64,000 nucleotides of DNA from Alterisphingorhabdus sp038748365 (GTDB lineage Bacteria; Pseudomonadota; Alphaproteobacteria; Sphingomonadales; Sphingomonadaceae), in the NCBI GenBank assembly GCA_038748365.1, contig JBCDIZ010000012.1:8254-72253 (forward strand), written 5' to 3'. Position numbers and translations under genes: made by a program. This document shows positions 24,612 through 34,166 of this stretch, piece by piece; the first letter of the stretch is position 1; every line of letters starts with the position of its first letter. The notes beneath the pieces were generated by a model, which did no database searches, was not told where the DNA came from, and saw only the letters and a list, made by a program, of their open reading frames with translations.

Positions 24612-24995
24612 ATGGGCTGGAAATGGATCGGTAGCGATGCCGCTCAAACCATTCATGATGAACAACTTGCAGAGCATGGCGGGCCACAAGGTGTGCGCGA
24701 TGCCAAGCTGCTTGAAAGCGCTCTGGCGCGGCCACAAAATCTTGATGGCTATAGCGACCCTGATGCTGCTGCGCTGGCCGCTGCCTATGCTTATGGCATC
24801 GCCCGCAATCACCCCTTCACCGATGGCAATAAACGCACAGCGGCAGTGGTGAGCGAAGCGTTTCTGATCATCAATGATTATCAGCTAACGGCAACCGATG
24901 CCGAAGTGGTGGTCGTGTTCCAGGCCCTCGCTGCTGGTGAGCTAAGTGAGGACGAGCTTGCCGACTGGTTTCGTCAGCATGTGGCTAAGGTCTGA
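24612..24995 (+). CDS. Doc-type (death-on-curing, Fic fold) toxin
   Basis: 127 residues. The Fic/Doc active-site loop is HPFTDGNKRTA, which keeps the Doc-type NKRTA ending. Other family marks: GVRDAKLLESALARPQNL and AAAYAYGIARNHPF. Doc of phage P1 phosphorylates EF-Tu and stops translation. It is coupled to an AbrB-type antitoxin, a frequent combination. No frameshift is present, so the pair is probably active. Confidence 0.93.
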   Translation: MGWKWIGSDAAQTIHDEQLAEHGGPQGVRDAKLLESALARPQNLDGYSDPDAAALAAAYAYGIARNHPFTDGNKRTAAVVSEAFLIINDYQLTATDAEVVVVFQALAAGELSEDELADWFRQHVAKV

Positions 24996-25012
24996 TGTGA
25001 TAAACTAGCGCC

Positions 25013-25432
25013 ATGCCGGACAAAGTTTGCATTGCAGAAAAGAGTCACAAAGCTTGGCTGATTTCCCGTGACGAGTCGGTCGATAAGGCTTGGGTCGAAC
25101 GTTGCATTGGCCTGGGCGAGTATCTGATCGCGGAACGCAGCCAGGAACCGGTCGGGTTCCTGAGATGGAGTCGATTCTGGGGCAAAGTTCCCTATATGGA
25201 TATGATCCATGTCGAACCTTCGCTGCGACGGAGCGGCATAGGCACGCTGCTGCTTGAGCATCTGCAAGAGATCGCCGCGTCACATGGCAGCAAGATTGTT
25301 ATGACCTCATGCGAAAGCGGTGAGCAAGAGCCGCTTAATTGGCATCTCAAGCAAGGCTTTGCCCAGACTGGCGAAATCGCAATTCCGACGGTGCAGACTG
25401 CACGCGAGATTTTCCTGGTCAAACATTTGTAG
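25013..25432 (+). CDS. GNAT family N-acetyltransferase
   Basis: 139 residues. The acetyl-CoA site is seen in MIHVEPSLRRSGIGTLLLEH (R-x-x-G-I-G pattern), with the preceding YLIAERSQEPVGFLRW strand and the following NWHLKQGFAQTGEI, a common substrate-side motif. The acetyl acceptor is unknown. It begins 17 bases after the toxin gene and may be co-transcribed with it; GNAT proteins sometimes travel with toxin-antitoxin genes, but here a metabolic role is as likely. Confidence 0.88.
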   Translation: MPDKVCIAEKSHKAWLISRDESVDKAWVERCIGLGEYLIAERSQEPVGFLRWSRFWGKVPYMDMIHVEPSLRRSGIGTLLLEHLQEIAASHGSKIVMTSCESGEQEPLNWHLKQGFAQTGEIAIPTVQTAREIFLVKHL

Positions 25433-25463
25433 CGACCGCGCCGTTTCTGCCGCGGGCTTGATC

Positions 25464-26135
25464 CTAGAATGAAAAATGGATGCCAACGATCGGTGCGTGG
25501 CCAACCGTGTCCACCTCACGCTGCTCCAGATCATATTGCATAAGATAGCCGAGTTTCAGTGCCAGATTGTCGCTTGCTTGATAGGCGACCGCAATTTGCG
25601 TCCGCAATTCGGTCTTGCCGATATCTCCGCCGGGATTTGAATTGCGAAAGGTGATAAAGCTCTCAATATCGGGCTTGAGTGTCCACGCTCCCTGCTCATC
25701 CAGGGGAATAGCGACACCGACACGAGAGCGCAAACGCAGGCCCATTCTGCCCCCGGCACCCTCTGCAAAACGCTGTTCAAGCCTCAGGCGCACATTGACG
25801 ATGCCGATATGGCTTATAGCCTGCTGCATGCTGCGAATTTCGTCGCGTCTGCCATCATTGATACGCCGCTCTATGGCGCCGGAAATCTCGAGATCGTCTT
25901 CAACCTGCTGCCGCAGCCACAGCCGGAAGAAATAGGTGTCAGGGCGCCCCTGACTCTCTCGGCGCAGGCGTTGCGCGGTCTCCAGCTTTACCGAAGTATC
26001 TTCGTCGAGCGCGACCGCAACGGTGGGATTGAACCAGAATTCCAGATCGTCATCGGTGGCATATGCTGCGGAAGGGAGAGCCATGAACAGGCAGGCACAG
26101 CCCAAACGGCTGATAAACAGAGCGTAGCGCGACAT
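25464..26135 (-). CDS. DUF2490 family outer membrane protein
   Basis: 223 residues with a signal peptide (LFMALPSAAYA) and a barrel of alternating strands ending in PIVGIHFSF with C-terminal Phe, as in outer membrane proteins. DLEFWFNPTVAVALDEDTSV and RLWLRQQVEDDLEISGAIE fit DUF2490. The function is unknown; a small pore or structural barrel is likely. The frame is convergent with the GNAT gene. Confidence 0.82.
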   Translation of the reverse strand: MSRYALFISRLGCACLFMALPSAAYATDDDLEFWFNPTVAVALDEDTSVKLETAQRLRRESQGRPDTYFFRLWLRQQVEDDLEISGAIERRINDGRRDEIRSMQQAISHIGIVNVRLRLEQRFAEGAGGRMGLRLRSRVGVAIPLDEQGAWTLKPDIESFITFRNSNPGGDIGKTELRTQIAVAYQASDNLALKLGYLMQYDLEQREVDTVGHAPIVGIHFSF

Positions 26136-26489
26136 TTTTCATACCCCCTATGATCTCATCCCGCACCGACGCACGATTTCTCGCTGCGTGTCTTTCCGGA
26201 ACTAACTCAGCAAAGCCGGGCAGATTCATCCGCCGCGAGGATACCCATCAGCTATGTGGAGAGGCTTGGCGTTGGATTATCGCCTATGTGGAAGATTGTG
26301 TTGGAGGGGATGTAGAGGGTAAGATTTGTTAAATGAAATTAATAATTAATAATCATTCTATTGATAATATGAATAGTATATTGATGCCAACCTAACGGCA
26401 TTATTGGTTTGCTTGATACCTCGCATGAGCGTGCAGCAGATTGACTGCTCACGATAACAAACCGCATCTTTAAGGCTTCCGCTATACAG
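26136..26489. other. Intergenic stretch with AT-rich tract
   Basis: About 350 bases upstream of the DUF2490 gene and downstream of the serine hydrolase. It holds an AT-rich tract at about 26325-26395 with ATTAATAATTAATAAT-like symmetry, unlike the neighbouring composition. It may contain the DUF2490 promoter. I see no gene; a 60-codon frame at 26150 has no support. Confidence 0.5.
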
Positions 26490-27608
26490 TTAGCGCGCGC
26501 GGATCAGATCAAATGCCAACTTTTTCATGTCTGCATCGCCCGATTGATCAAGCGCGACATATGCGATGGTCAAATCAAGCGATGGCACGTGCATAGCATT
26601 CACGCCCCAAAAACCGCCATGCATATAGACTGTATGGCCGCCGATCTGCTCTACGAAAAGGCCTAGGCGATAAGGGCTATCTTCTGGATGGGAAGGCGCC
26701 TCCAGCATGAGTTTGAGCGTCTCGGGCGACGCGAATATCTGGCCGCCGAATAGCGCATCAAAATATGTGGCCGTATCCACCACATTCCCGATCAACCCAC
26801 CACCGCCAAAGGCGTCGAGGCTGCCGTTGATTGCAAAGATATCCAGGCCGTCAATCCATTGATGTGCCCGTGTCGCCCCCTGCTCGACGCCTTGAATTGT
26901 TTCCCATCGCAATTGATCCATGCCCAGCGCTTCGAAACGGTTAAGGTCGCGAACTGCCCGTGACAGCGGTTCGCCGGTTAGCTTTTCGATAATTTCACCA
27001 AGAAGAATATATCCGGTATCGGAGTAGTGAAAACGTTCACCCGCTTTGCCTACCGGATCGGTAAGCTCCACCATAAGCGCCAGCTGCTCGGTCCGCGTCC
27101 ATTGGCGTTGTGGATCGGCAAGGGCCGCAGCGATCCCTGCCTCTGAACCAAAATGATCATCGAGACCACCGGCATGCATCATGAGATGGCGCACCGTGAT
27201 ACTCTGGGGCATATAGCCATCGGCTTCGAGCAGCTGCACATGCTCATCTGAAATCAGATTAGTAATGGGCGTATCCAGATCGAGCTTACCCTGTTCCGAC
27301 AGGCGCAACAGAGCCGCTGCGACAAATGTCTTGGTCACCGATGCCAGCCGGAACGGTGTCTCCACAGTCATGGGCGTTCCATCAGGGTCAGCAGCGCCAG
27401 ATGCCGCTGTCAGCAATTTGCCTTTGTCAACGACCGCTATGGCAAAACCCGGAACATCATCCCGTTGGGCCTGCAACGCATCAAGGTCTTGCTGGATAGA
27501 GTTTTCAGTGAGCGGCATATCCGTTTGCGCATTGGGAAAGGCTGGCGACGCCCATAAAAGGGATAAGGAGACAAGCGCGCTTCTGGCAATATTGAATGAT
27601 CTCATCAA
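26490..27608 (-). CDS. Exported serine hydrolase of the beta-lactamase class C family
   Basis: 372 residues with a signal peptide ending near PAFPNA. The catalytic SVTK (SxxK) follows TPFRLA, the Tyr motif appears as YSD in FHYSDTGYILLGE, and HMHGG near the C-terminus replaces the KTG triad. This pattern is that of esterases and peptidases related to class C beta-lactamases rather than a confirmed resistance enzyme. Periplasmic. Divergent from the aminotransferase gene. Confidence 0.9.
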   Translation of the reverse strand: MMRSFNIARSALVSLSLLWASPAFPNAQTDMPLTENSIQQDLDALQAQRDDVPGFAIAVVDKGKLLTAASGAADPDGTPMTVETPFRLASVTKTFVAAALLRLSEQGKLDLDTPITNLISDEHVQLLEADGYMPQSITVRHLMMHAGGLDDHFGSEAGIAAALADPQRQWTRTEQLALMVELTDPVGKAGERFHYSDTGYILLGEIIEKLTGEPLSRAVRDLNRFEALGMDQLRWETIQGVEQGATRAHQWIDGLDIFAINGSLDAFGGGGLIGNVVDTATYFDALFGGQIFASPETLKLMLEAPSHPEDSPYRLGLFVEQIGGHTVYMHGGFWGVNAMHVPSLDLTIAYVALDQSGDADMKKLAFDLIRAR

Positions 27609-27761
27609 TCCTCATCCCCAAATATAAACCTGCTCATTTCTAATGTTCGACCACTATGCATGCAAGAGAGCGCCGAACCTTGCATATACTAACGGACTGG
27701 TTTCAAGAGCATATTGCGCCTAACGGTTGAGAAGGACCGAAAACAGGGAAGCCGATAAGCG

Positions 27762-28688
27762 ATGACCGATACCCCCCATGGCGTGCATGATTATGTCGAT
27801 GATCCGCGCAATGCTGATATCCTGATTTCCGTCAATGGCGAGCTGAAGCGCCGTGAAGAGGCGACTGTCTCGGTGTTTGATTCCGGCTATCTGCTCGGCG
27901 ATGGCGTGTGGGAAGGCTTGCGGGTGAGCAATGGCGGGATTGCCTTTCTCGATGCACATCTGGACCGGCTCTATTCCGGGGCGAAGACCATTGATATGGA
28001 CATTGGTCTCAGCCGTAAGGACATGACTCACAGGCTGTTTGACTGCCTTAACGCCAACCATATGACAGACGGCGTGCATATCCGCCTGATGGTGACGCGC
28101 GGTATCAAGAAGACGCCCTATCAGGGGCCGCGCTTTACCATTGGCTCCGCGACCGTTGTGATCATCCCCGAATATAAGCAGCCGTTGCCCGAGGTAATTG
28201 CGCAGGGCCAGAGCCTGTTCACGGTGCATGTGCGCCGCACCGGCCCGGCGGAGCAGGATCAGAAGCTCAATTCACACTCCAAGCTCAACTGCATACTCGC
28301 TTGTATTCAGGCCGACAAAGCTGGCGCAGATGAGGCATTGATGCTCGACGCCGACGGCTTTGTCGCCACCTGCAACTCGACCCATTTCTTTATCGTGCGC
28401 GATGGCGAGGTGTGGACCTCTCCCCCCGAATATTGTCTCGGCGGCATTACCCGCAGCAACATATTGCAGGTCTGCCGCGAGGCCGGAATTCCAGCTTTTG
28501 AGAAACGCTTTTCGCTGTTCGATGTCTATTCCACCGATGAGGCGTTCTTGACCGGCACCTTTGCCGGGGTAAGCCCGGTGCGCGAAGTCGATGGCCGAGA
28601 GATAGCGCAGCTTGGCGGCCCGGTGTCGCAGCGGATCAGCGCGCTTTATAAAGAACTGGTGCAGCGCAGCCTTACGCCGATCGGATAA
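27762..28688 (+). CDS. Class IV aminotransferase (branched-chain or D-amino acid type)
   Basis: 308 residues. The fold-type IV PLP enzyme signatures are present: VSVFDSGYLLGDGVWEGLRV at the N-terminus, the KLNC region with the PLP lysine (SHSKLNCILA), EALMLDADGFVATCNSTHFF and GGITRSNILQVCREAG. Candidates are branched-chain amino acid, D-amino acid or 4-amino-4-deoxychorismate enzymes; sequence alone does not decide. The next gene starts 4 bases after its stop and is a sulfotransferase-like protein, so the pair should be co-expressed. Confidence 0.88.
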   Translation: MTDTPHGVHDYVDDPRNADILISVNGELKRREEATVSVFDSGYLLGDGVWEGLRVSNGGIAFLDAHLDRLYSGAKTIDMDIGLSRKDMTHRLFDCLNANHMTDGVHIRLMVTRGIKKTPYQGPRFTIGSATVVIIPEYKQPLPEVIAQGQSLFTVHVRRTGPAEQDQKLNSHSKLNCILACIQADKAGADEALMLDADGFVATCNSTHFFIVRDGEVWTSPPEYCLGGITRSNILQVCREAGIPAFEKRFSLFDVYSTDEAFLTGTFAGVSPVREVDGREIAQLGGPVSQRISALYKELVQRSLTPIG

Positions 28689-28692
28689 GCGC

Positions 28693-29433
28693 ATGGCGCA
28701 ACTTTGCGAAAACCCGCGGCGTATCGCGCTCTGGTCCGGCCCGCGCAATCTCTCCACCGCGATGATGCGCAGCTTTGCCACACGTAATGATACTATCTGC
28801 ATCGATGAACCCTTTTACGCGCCTTATCTGGCGCTAACCGGCCTCAATCATCCGATGCGCAATGAGATATTGGCGACGCATGAGGCAGATCCGACAAAGG
28901 TGATTGACCAACTGGCCTATCAGCCTGCGGCCCGGCCGATATTCTATCAGAAGCAAATGACGCACCATATGGTGGATAGCATCAGCCGCGACTGGATGGG
29001 TGAAGTTCGCCATGCCTTCCTTATCCGCCATCCTGCCCGCGTTATGGCCTCCTATGCCGGCAAGATGGAGACGGCGAGTCTGGACGCGATAGGCTTTCCG
29101 CAACAGCATAGTCTGTTCCAGCTGGTGACCGAGAAGCTGGGCCAACCCGCCATCATTATAGACAGCGACGATATCCTCCGCGACCCGGCGTCAATGCTCC
29201 CCAAATTATGCGCCGCGCTGGAGATTGCTTACCAGCCCGCCATGCTGCACTGGACCAAAGGGATACAGCCCGAAGACGGCATATGGGCGCTCCATTGGTA
29301 TGATGCGATTATCGAAACCACCGGTTTTGGTTCAGCTCCGGGCAAGCTACCCGAGCTAAGCGGAGACTATGCCGCGATCGCCGAAGCCGCTATGGAATAT
29401 TATACGCCGCTATGGGAACAGCGGCTGCGCTGA
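28693..29433 (+). CDS. Sulfotransferase-like P-loop protein paired with the aminotransferase
   Basis: 246 residues from ATG 28693. RIALWSGPRNLSTAMMRSF is the nucleotide-binding loop of a sulfotransferase-like family; HAFLIRHPARVMASYAGKM resembles the 3'-phosphate-binding segment. No PAPS-dependent activity has been shown for this branch as far as I can say. I recall plant proteins in which a domain like this is joined to a class IV aminotransferase, which would fit the gene pairing here; this needs checking. Cytosolic. Confidence 0.8.
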   Translation: MAQLCENPRRIALWSGPRNLSTAMMRSFATRNDTICIDEPFYAPYLALTGLNHPMRNEILATHEADPTKVIDQLAYQPAARPIFYQKQMTHHMVDSISRDWMGEVRHAFLIRHPARVMASYAGKMETASLDAIGFPQQHSLFQLVTEKLGQPAIIIDSDDILRDPASMLPKLCAALEIAYQPAMLHWTKGIQPEDGIWALHWYDAIIETTGFGSAPGKLPELSGDYAAIAEAAMEYYTPLWEQRLR

Positions 29434-29480
29434 AATCCCCTCTCGCCAAAGCCGTTATAGTCAGCTAATACAGTTACAGC

Positions 29481-31646
29481 ATGTCAGATATTGATGCCTA
29501 TCTGGAAGAATATCGCCGCGCGCGCGAGGCTGAGCTGGCCGAGCGCCAGCCATGGACTCGGCGCAAGCGGCCATGGGATGCGGTGCGCAACTTCTTTGGT
29601 GGCAAGGAAAGCCAAGAGCATCATGCAACCGCACCGATAGACACACCCGATTATGTCCCGCCCGAAGAAGAGATTGCAGCGCCGAAAAAGCGTGGCTGGC
29701 GCTGGTGGACATTGCGTGGGTTGGGCATCGGTATCGGGCTGTTCCTAGCCATTATCGTCTGGCTGGCGATTACCGCGCCGCTGTCCAAATCGCTTGAGCC
29801 GATAGCGGCACCGGAGATTACCCTTACCACCAGCGACGGCGCGCCGATTGCGCGCAATGGCGCGATTGTCCGCGATCCGGTGGTGGCAGACGACCTGCCC
29901 GATTATGTCAAACAAGCGTTTCTCGCGATTGAGGACCGGCGTTTTTATGACCATTGGGGTGTTGACCCACGCGGTGTTGGCCGCGCTATCTGGTCCAATG
30001 TTGCGGGTAGCGGCCTGACTCAGGGCGGCTCCACCATCACCCAACAGCTTGCTAAGATCAGCTTTCTGACCCCCGAGCGCAGCCTGTCGCGCAAGGCACG
30101 CGAGGCTCTCATCGCCTTTTGGATGGAGGCATGGCTAACCAAGGATGAAATCCTCGAACGCTATCTTTCCAACGCCTATTTTGGCGACAATGTTTACGGT
30201 CTGCGCGCCGCATCTTTGCACTATTTCTATCGCCAGCCGGAGAATCTGAAGCCCGAACAAGCACTTATGCTTGCCGGACTGGTGCAAGCACCATCGCGCT
30301 ACGCGCCAACACGCAATTGGGACGCGGCAACCAAGCGCGACAAACTTGTACGCAAGGCCATGGTCGCGGCGGGCTTTATGACCCAGGCCGAGGTTGATGC
30401 CCTGCCCGTCCCGGTGCTTGATGTACGCAACAAGCGCAAGGCGGTGCCGGTGGGCACCCATTTTGCCGATTGGGCGATGCCGCAAGCGCGCGAGCTGACC
30501 GAGACCAGCTACGCCACGCTAGAGCTGGAAACGACGCTGGATTCGTGGCTGCAAAGAATCGCCGAGCGCGCGGTGCAGCGCGGCGTCACCGGCGATACGC
30601 AAGTCGCGCTGGTGGCTATGCGTCCCAATGGCGAGGTCGTCGCCATGGTCGGTGGGCGCGATTACACAACATCGCAATTCAACCGCGCGGTGCAGGCCGA
30701 GCGGCAATCGGGTTCTGCCTTCAAGCTGTTCGTCTGGCTCGCCGCGCTACGCTCGGGCATGCGGCCCGATACTGTAGTCGATGACAGCCCGATTGAAAGC
30801 GGCACCTATCGCCCGAAAAATGCCGGAGAGAAATATATTGGCCGCACCACTTTGGAAGAGGCGTTTGTCAAATCCAGCAATGTCGTCGCGGTGCGGCTGT
30901 ATAATCGGCTGGGCAGCGAGGCGGTTAGCCGCGAGGCGCGCAATCTGGGCGTCACCGCCAATTTTATCGACGGCGATCCAAGTCAGGCACTCGGCACCGC
31001 CTCAACCAGCCTGATCGAGATGACCGCCGCTTATGCCGCACTGGCTGGCAATGCTTATCCCGTCACACCCACTGCTTTTGCCGAGGGCGAACAGGGCTGG
31101 TTCGACTGGCTGTTCAGCGGCCCGGAGAGCTTTGACCGCCAGATGCGCGACGATATGCAACAGATGCTGCGCGCCGCGGTCAATCGCGGCACCGGCCGCG
31201 CGGCGCAACTGGCGATCCCCAATTATGGCAAGACCGGCACCAGCCAGGACAATCGCGACGCGCTGTTTATCGGCTATGCTGGCGAGGGCGCAAACAGGCT
31301 GGTGGTCGGCGTCTGGGTCGGCAATGATGATAACAGCCCGCTCGCCGGTATACAGGGCGGCGGCCTGCCTGCACGGATATGGAAGCGGTTTATGGCGCAG
31401 GCGCTCAAGGGGTCGGCACCTGCCGGGAAGCGCCGGACACCTGCGAAGAAGGCAACACCATCTAAGGAAACACCTACACAACCCAGGCCGGGCGACGCTG
31501 CGAATGATGACCTGCCATCCATCGCCAATGACAATGAGGACAGCGATGAAAAGACCCGCATCCGTCTGGATGAGAACGGCCTTGTTATCTCCCGCAAGAT
31601 AGACGGACGCAATGTGCGGCTCAGGCTGGGCAACGACGAGGAGTGA
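29481..31646 (+). CDS. Bifunctional penicillin-binding protein 1A-type (GT51 + transpeptidase)
   Basis: 721 residues. A cytosolic basic N-terminus is followed by one membrane helix (about 81-102). The glycosyltransferase 51 domain has AIEDRRFYDHWGVD and GGSTITQQLAK; the transpeptidase domain has SGSAFKLF (SxxK, near residue 410), SSNVVA (SxN) and KTGTSQ (near 583). It polymerises and cross-links peptidoglycan in the periplasm. The C-terminal tail after about 640 is low-complexity and charged. Followed 8 bases later by the methyltransferase. Confidence 0.95.
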   Translation: MSDIDAYLEEYRRAREAELAERQPWTRRKRPWDAVRNFFGGKESQEHHATAPIDTPDYVPPEEEIAAPKKRGWRWWTLRGLGIGIGLFLAIIVWLAITAPLSKSLEPIAAPEITLTTSDGAPIARNGAIVRDPVVADDLPDYVKQAFLAIEDRRFYDHWGVDPRGVGRAIWSNVAGSGLTQGGSTITQQLAKISFLTPERSLSRKAREALIAFWMEAWLTKDEILERYLSNAYFGDNVYGLRAASLHYFYRQPENLKPEQALMLAGLVQAPSRYAPTRNWDAATKRDKLVRKAMVAAGFMTQAEVDALPVPVLDVRNKRKAVPVGTHFADWAMPQARELTETSYATLELETTLDSWLQRIAERAVQRGVTGDTQVALVAMRPNGEVVAMVGGRDYTTSQFNRAVQAERQSGSAFKLFVWLAALRSGMRPDTVVDDSPIESGTYRPKNAGEKYIGRTTLEEAFVKSSNVVAVRLYNRLGSEAVSREARNLGVTANFIDGDPSQALGTASTSLIEMTAAYAALAGNAYPVTPTAFAEGEQGWFDWLFSGPESFDRQMRDDMQQMLRAAVNRGTGRAAQLAIPNYGKTGTSQDNRDALFIGYAGEGANRLVVGVWVGNDDNSPLAGIQGGGLPARIWKRFMAQALKGSAPAGKRRTPAKKATPSKETPTQPRPGDAANDDLPSIANDNEDSDEKTRIRLDENGLVISRKIDGRNVRLRLGNDEE

Positions 31647-31654
31647 CATAGTTT

Positions 31655-32293
31655 ATGGAAGAGCAGTTCTGGCAATTGCGTTGGCAGCAAAACAATATCG
31701 CGTTTCATGAGGCCAAGCCGCATCCTTTTCTCGAAAGCCATTTCGGCACGATTGGGGTCACATCAGGCGACACAATATTGGTTCCGCTCTGCGGCAAGTC
31801 ACTGGATATGGATTGGCTATTGGCTCAGGGCTTTCACGTCATCGGCATCGAATTCAATCAGGAGGCGGTTGAGGAAGTGTTTGAACGGCTCGCTCTTGCT
31901 CCTGAAAAGAGCGAAACCCAAGGCCTGAAGCGTTATCACAATGGCCGACTCACCCTCTATGTCGGCGACTTCTTTACCCTCGACAAAGCAATGCTAGGCC
32001 AGATTGACGGCATTTTTGACCGGGGTGCAGTTGTTGCCTTGCCTGACGAGATGCGCACCCGCTACGCCGCCCATCTCGCCAGCATCACCGATCATGCGCC
32101 GCAACTGGTCATTGGCTATGACTATGATCAGCAACAAACACAGGGGCCACCCTTTTCGGTTCCGCTGTCTGCGCTGCAACAGCTCTATAGCGATATCTAC
32201 AGTGCGGTACATTTGGCAGCACGCCCAATAGAAGGACCACTTGCCGCGCGATGCTCAGGTGAGGAATATGCGGCGGCACTCAGCCCCAAATAA
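31655..32293 (+). CDS. tpm: Thiopurine S-methyltransferase family protein
   Basis: 212 residues. Family marks are the N-terminal QFWQLRWQQNNIAFHEAKPH, LVPLCGKSLDMDWLLAQGFH (SAM-binding core), VGDFFTLD and FDRGAVVALPDEMRTRYAAH. Bacterial TPMT homologues methylate selenium, tellurium or thiopurine substrates with S-adenosylmethionine. The physiological substrate is unknown. It lies 8 bases after the PBP gene and 40 bases before cobT. Confidence 0.94.
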   Translation: MEEQFWQLRWQQNNIAFHEAKPHPFLESHFGTIGVTSGDTILVPLCGKSLDMDWLLAQGFHVIGIEFNQEAVEEVFERLALAPEKSETQGLKRYHNGRLTLYVGDFFTLDKAMLGQIDGIFDRGAVVALPDEMRTRYAAHLASITDHAPQLVIGYDYDQQQTQGPPFSVPLSALQQLYSDIYSAVHLAARPIEGPLAARCSGEEYAAALSPK

Positions 32294-32333
32294 TCACTAT
32301 GCGAACCGCGCCTGTCTGCATATGTAAGACTTT

Positions 32334-34160
32334 ATGACCGAACGTACCCCGTTAGATGATCTGAAATCCGTGCTTGGCGGCGCGGCGCGTGCACTTTCGC
32401 TGGAGGATGAGGTGGAGCTGGCCTTTACCGCCGATCCGCCATCGCAGTCGGGCAACAAGCTGCGCGTGCCGATGCCGCAGCGGACGCTGCCCGCCGATCA
32501 GGTGGCCGAGGCGCGGGGCTATGCCGATCTCTATGCGCTCAAACTGCGCCATCATGATCTCGCTGCGCATGGTCGCAATGCGCCCAAAGAGGCGGTGGCA
32601 CGCGCGGTATATGATGCTCTGGAGCAGGTGCGGGTTGAGGCGTTGGGAAGCAACGCCATGCCCGGCGTCGGCGATAATCTCGATGCCGCGCTCGATATGC
32701 GGATGCGTTCCGACCCGATTTCACGCGCGGCGCAGCGTGATGATGTGCCGCTCTCCACCGCGGTGTCGCTGATCGCGCGTGAGCGGCTGACCGGGCGCCC
32801 TATCCCCGAACGGGCGCAGGAGGGCGTTGATCTGGTGCGCGGCTGGATCGAGGAACGCGCTGGCGAGGATCTCGCGGCGCTTTCCGATGTCCTCGATAAT
32901 CAGCGCGGCTTTGCCGAAATCATGGCCAATTTGCTCGAACATCTCGACCTGACCGAACCCAATATGGAAGAGCAGGAAGGCGAGGACGAGGAAGAGAATC
33001 AGGAAGACGGCGAGCAGGAGGACGAATCCCCCGATGAGGGCGAGGAGGAGGCCGCTGGCGATCAGGGTCAGGCCGATACTCGCGGCGAGCAGCAACAAGG
33101 CGAGGGCGAAGACGGCGAGGACCAGCAGACCGAGGGGGAATTTGACGAGGATGGCGATGGCGATCCCGGGGATGCCGGCGACGATGGCATGATGCCGGTG
33201 CGGCCCAATCGGCCATGGACCGATCTGCCCGATGATTTTGATTACAAGGCTTTTACCCAGCGCCATGACGAGGAAATCCCCGCGCCCGAATTGTGCGATG
33301 AGGAAGAGCTGCTGCGGCTGCGCGCCTATCTTGATCAACAGTTGACGACGTTGCAGGGTGCTGTGACCAAGCTCGCCAACCGGCTGCAGCGCCGGTTGAT
33401 GGCGCAGCAGAATCGCAGCTGGGATTTTGATCAGGAAGAAGGCCTGCTTGATGCTGCGCGACTGGCGCGTGTCGTTGTCGCGCCGGGGCAATCGCTCTCC
33501 TACAAGATTGAGCGCGATACCGATTTCCGCGATACGGTGGTGACGCTGCTGATCGACAATTCAGGCTCGATGCGCGGTCGGCCGATCTCGATTGCCGCGA
33601 TCAGCGCCGATATCATGGCGCGGACGCTCGAGCGCTGCGGCGTCAAGACCGAGATATTGGGCTTCACCACCAAGGCGTGGAAGGGCGGCCAGTGCCGCGA
33701 GGAATGGCTCGCCGATAACCGCCCGGCCAATCCCGGGCGACTCAATGATCTCAGGCATATCATCTATAAACAGGCGGATGAGCCCTGGCGGCGGGCGCGC
33801 AAGAATCTCGGCCTGATGATGCGCGAGGGGCTGCTCAAAGAGAATATCGATGGTGAAGCGCTGCTATGGGCGCATAGCCGCTTGCTGGCCCGGCCCGAGG
33901 AACGGCGCATATTGATGGTGATTTCCGACGGCGCGCCGGTGGATGACTCGACGCTATCGGTCAATCATGGCGGGTATTTGGAGCAGCATCTGCGCCAGGT
34001 GATCGACTGGATCGAAAACCGCTCGCCAGTGCAGCTTATCGCTATCGGCATCGGCCATGATGTGACCCGCTATTATAGGCGGGCGGTGACGATTATGGAT
34101 GCCGAGCAGCTCGGCGGCACAATGGTGGAACAGCTGGCGGAATTGTTCGACGAGGAGTAG
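32334..34160 (+). CDS. cobT: CobT-type VWA protein (cobaltochelatase subunit homologue)
   Basis: 608 residues. N-terminal helical domain, then a strongly acidic stretch (about 215-285, runs of Glu and Asp with Gln), and a C-terminal von Willebrand A domain with the MIDAS DNSGSMRG near residue 407. This is the CobT plan: the VWA metal site docks on CobN while the N-terminal part joins the CobS ring. Neither cobN nor other B12 genes are in the window. In many relatives cobT directly follows cobS; here eight genes stand between them, all in a coherent rightward or mixed block. Confidence 0.95.
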   Translation: MTERTPLDDLKSVLGGAARALSLEDEVELAFTADPPSQSGNKLRVPMPQRTLPADQVAEARGYADLYALKLRHHDLAAHGRNAPKEAVARAVYDALEQVRVEALGSNAMPGVGDNLDAALDMRMRSDPISRAAQRDDVPLSTAVSLIARERLTGRPIPERAQEGVDLVRGWIEERAGEDLAALSDVLDNQRGFAEIMANLLEHLDLTEPNMEEQEGEDEEENQEDGEQEDESPDEGEEEAAGDQGQADTRGEQQQGEGEDGEDQQTEGEFDEDGDGDPGDAGDDGMMPVRPNRPWTDLPDDFDYKAFTQRHDEEIPAPELCDEEELLRLRAYLDQQLTTLQGAVTKLANRLQRRLMAQQNRSWDFDQEEGLLDAARLARVVVAPGQSLSYKIERDTDFRDTVVTLLIDNSGSMRGRPISIAAISADIMARTLERCGVKTEILGFTTKAWKGGQCREEWLADNRPANPGRLNDLRHIIYKQADEPWRRARKNLGLMMREGLLKENIDGEALLWAHSRLLARPEERRILMVISDGAPVDDSTLSVNHGGYLEQHLRQVIDWIENRSPVQLIAIGIGHDVTRYYRRAVTIMDAEQLGGTMVEQLAELFDEE

Positions 34161-34166
34161 CTATTA

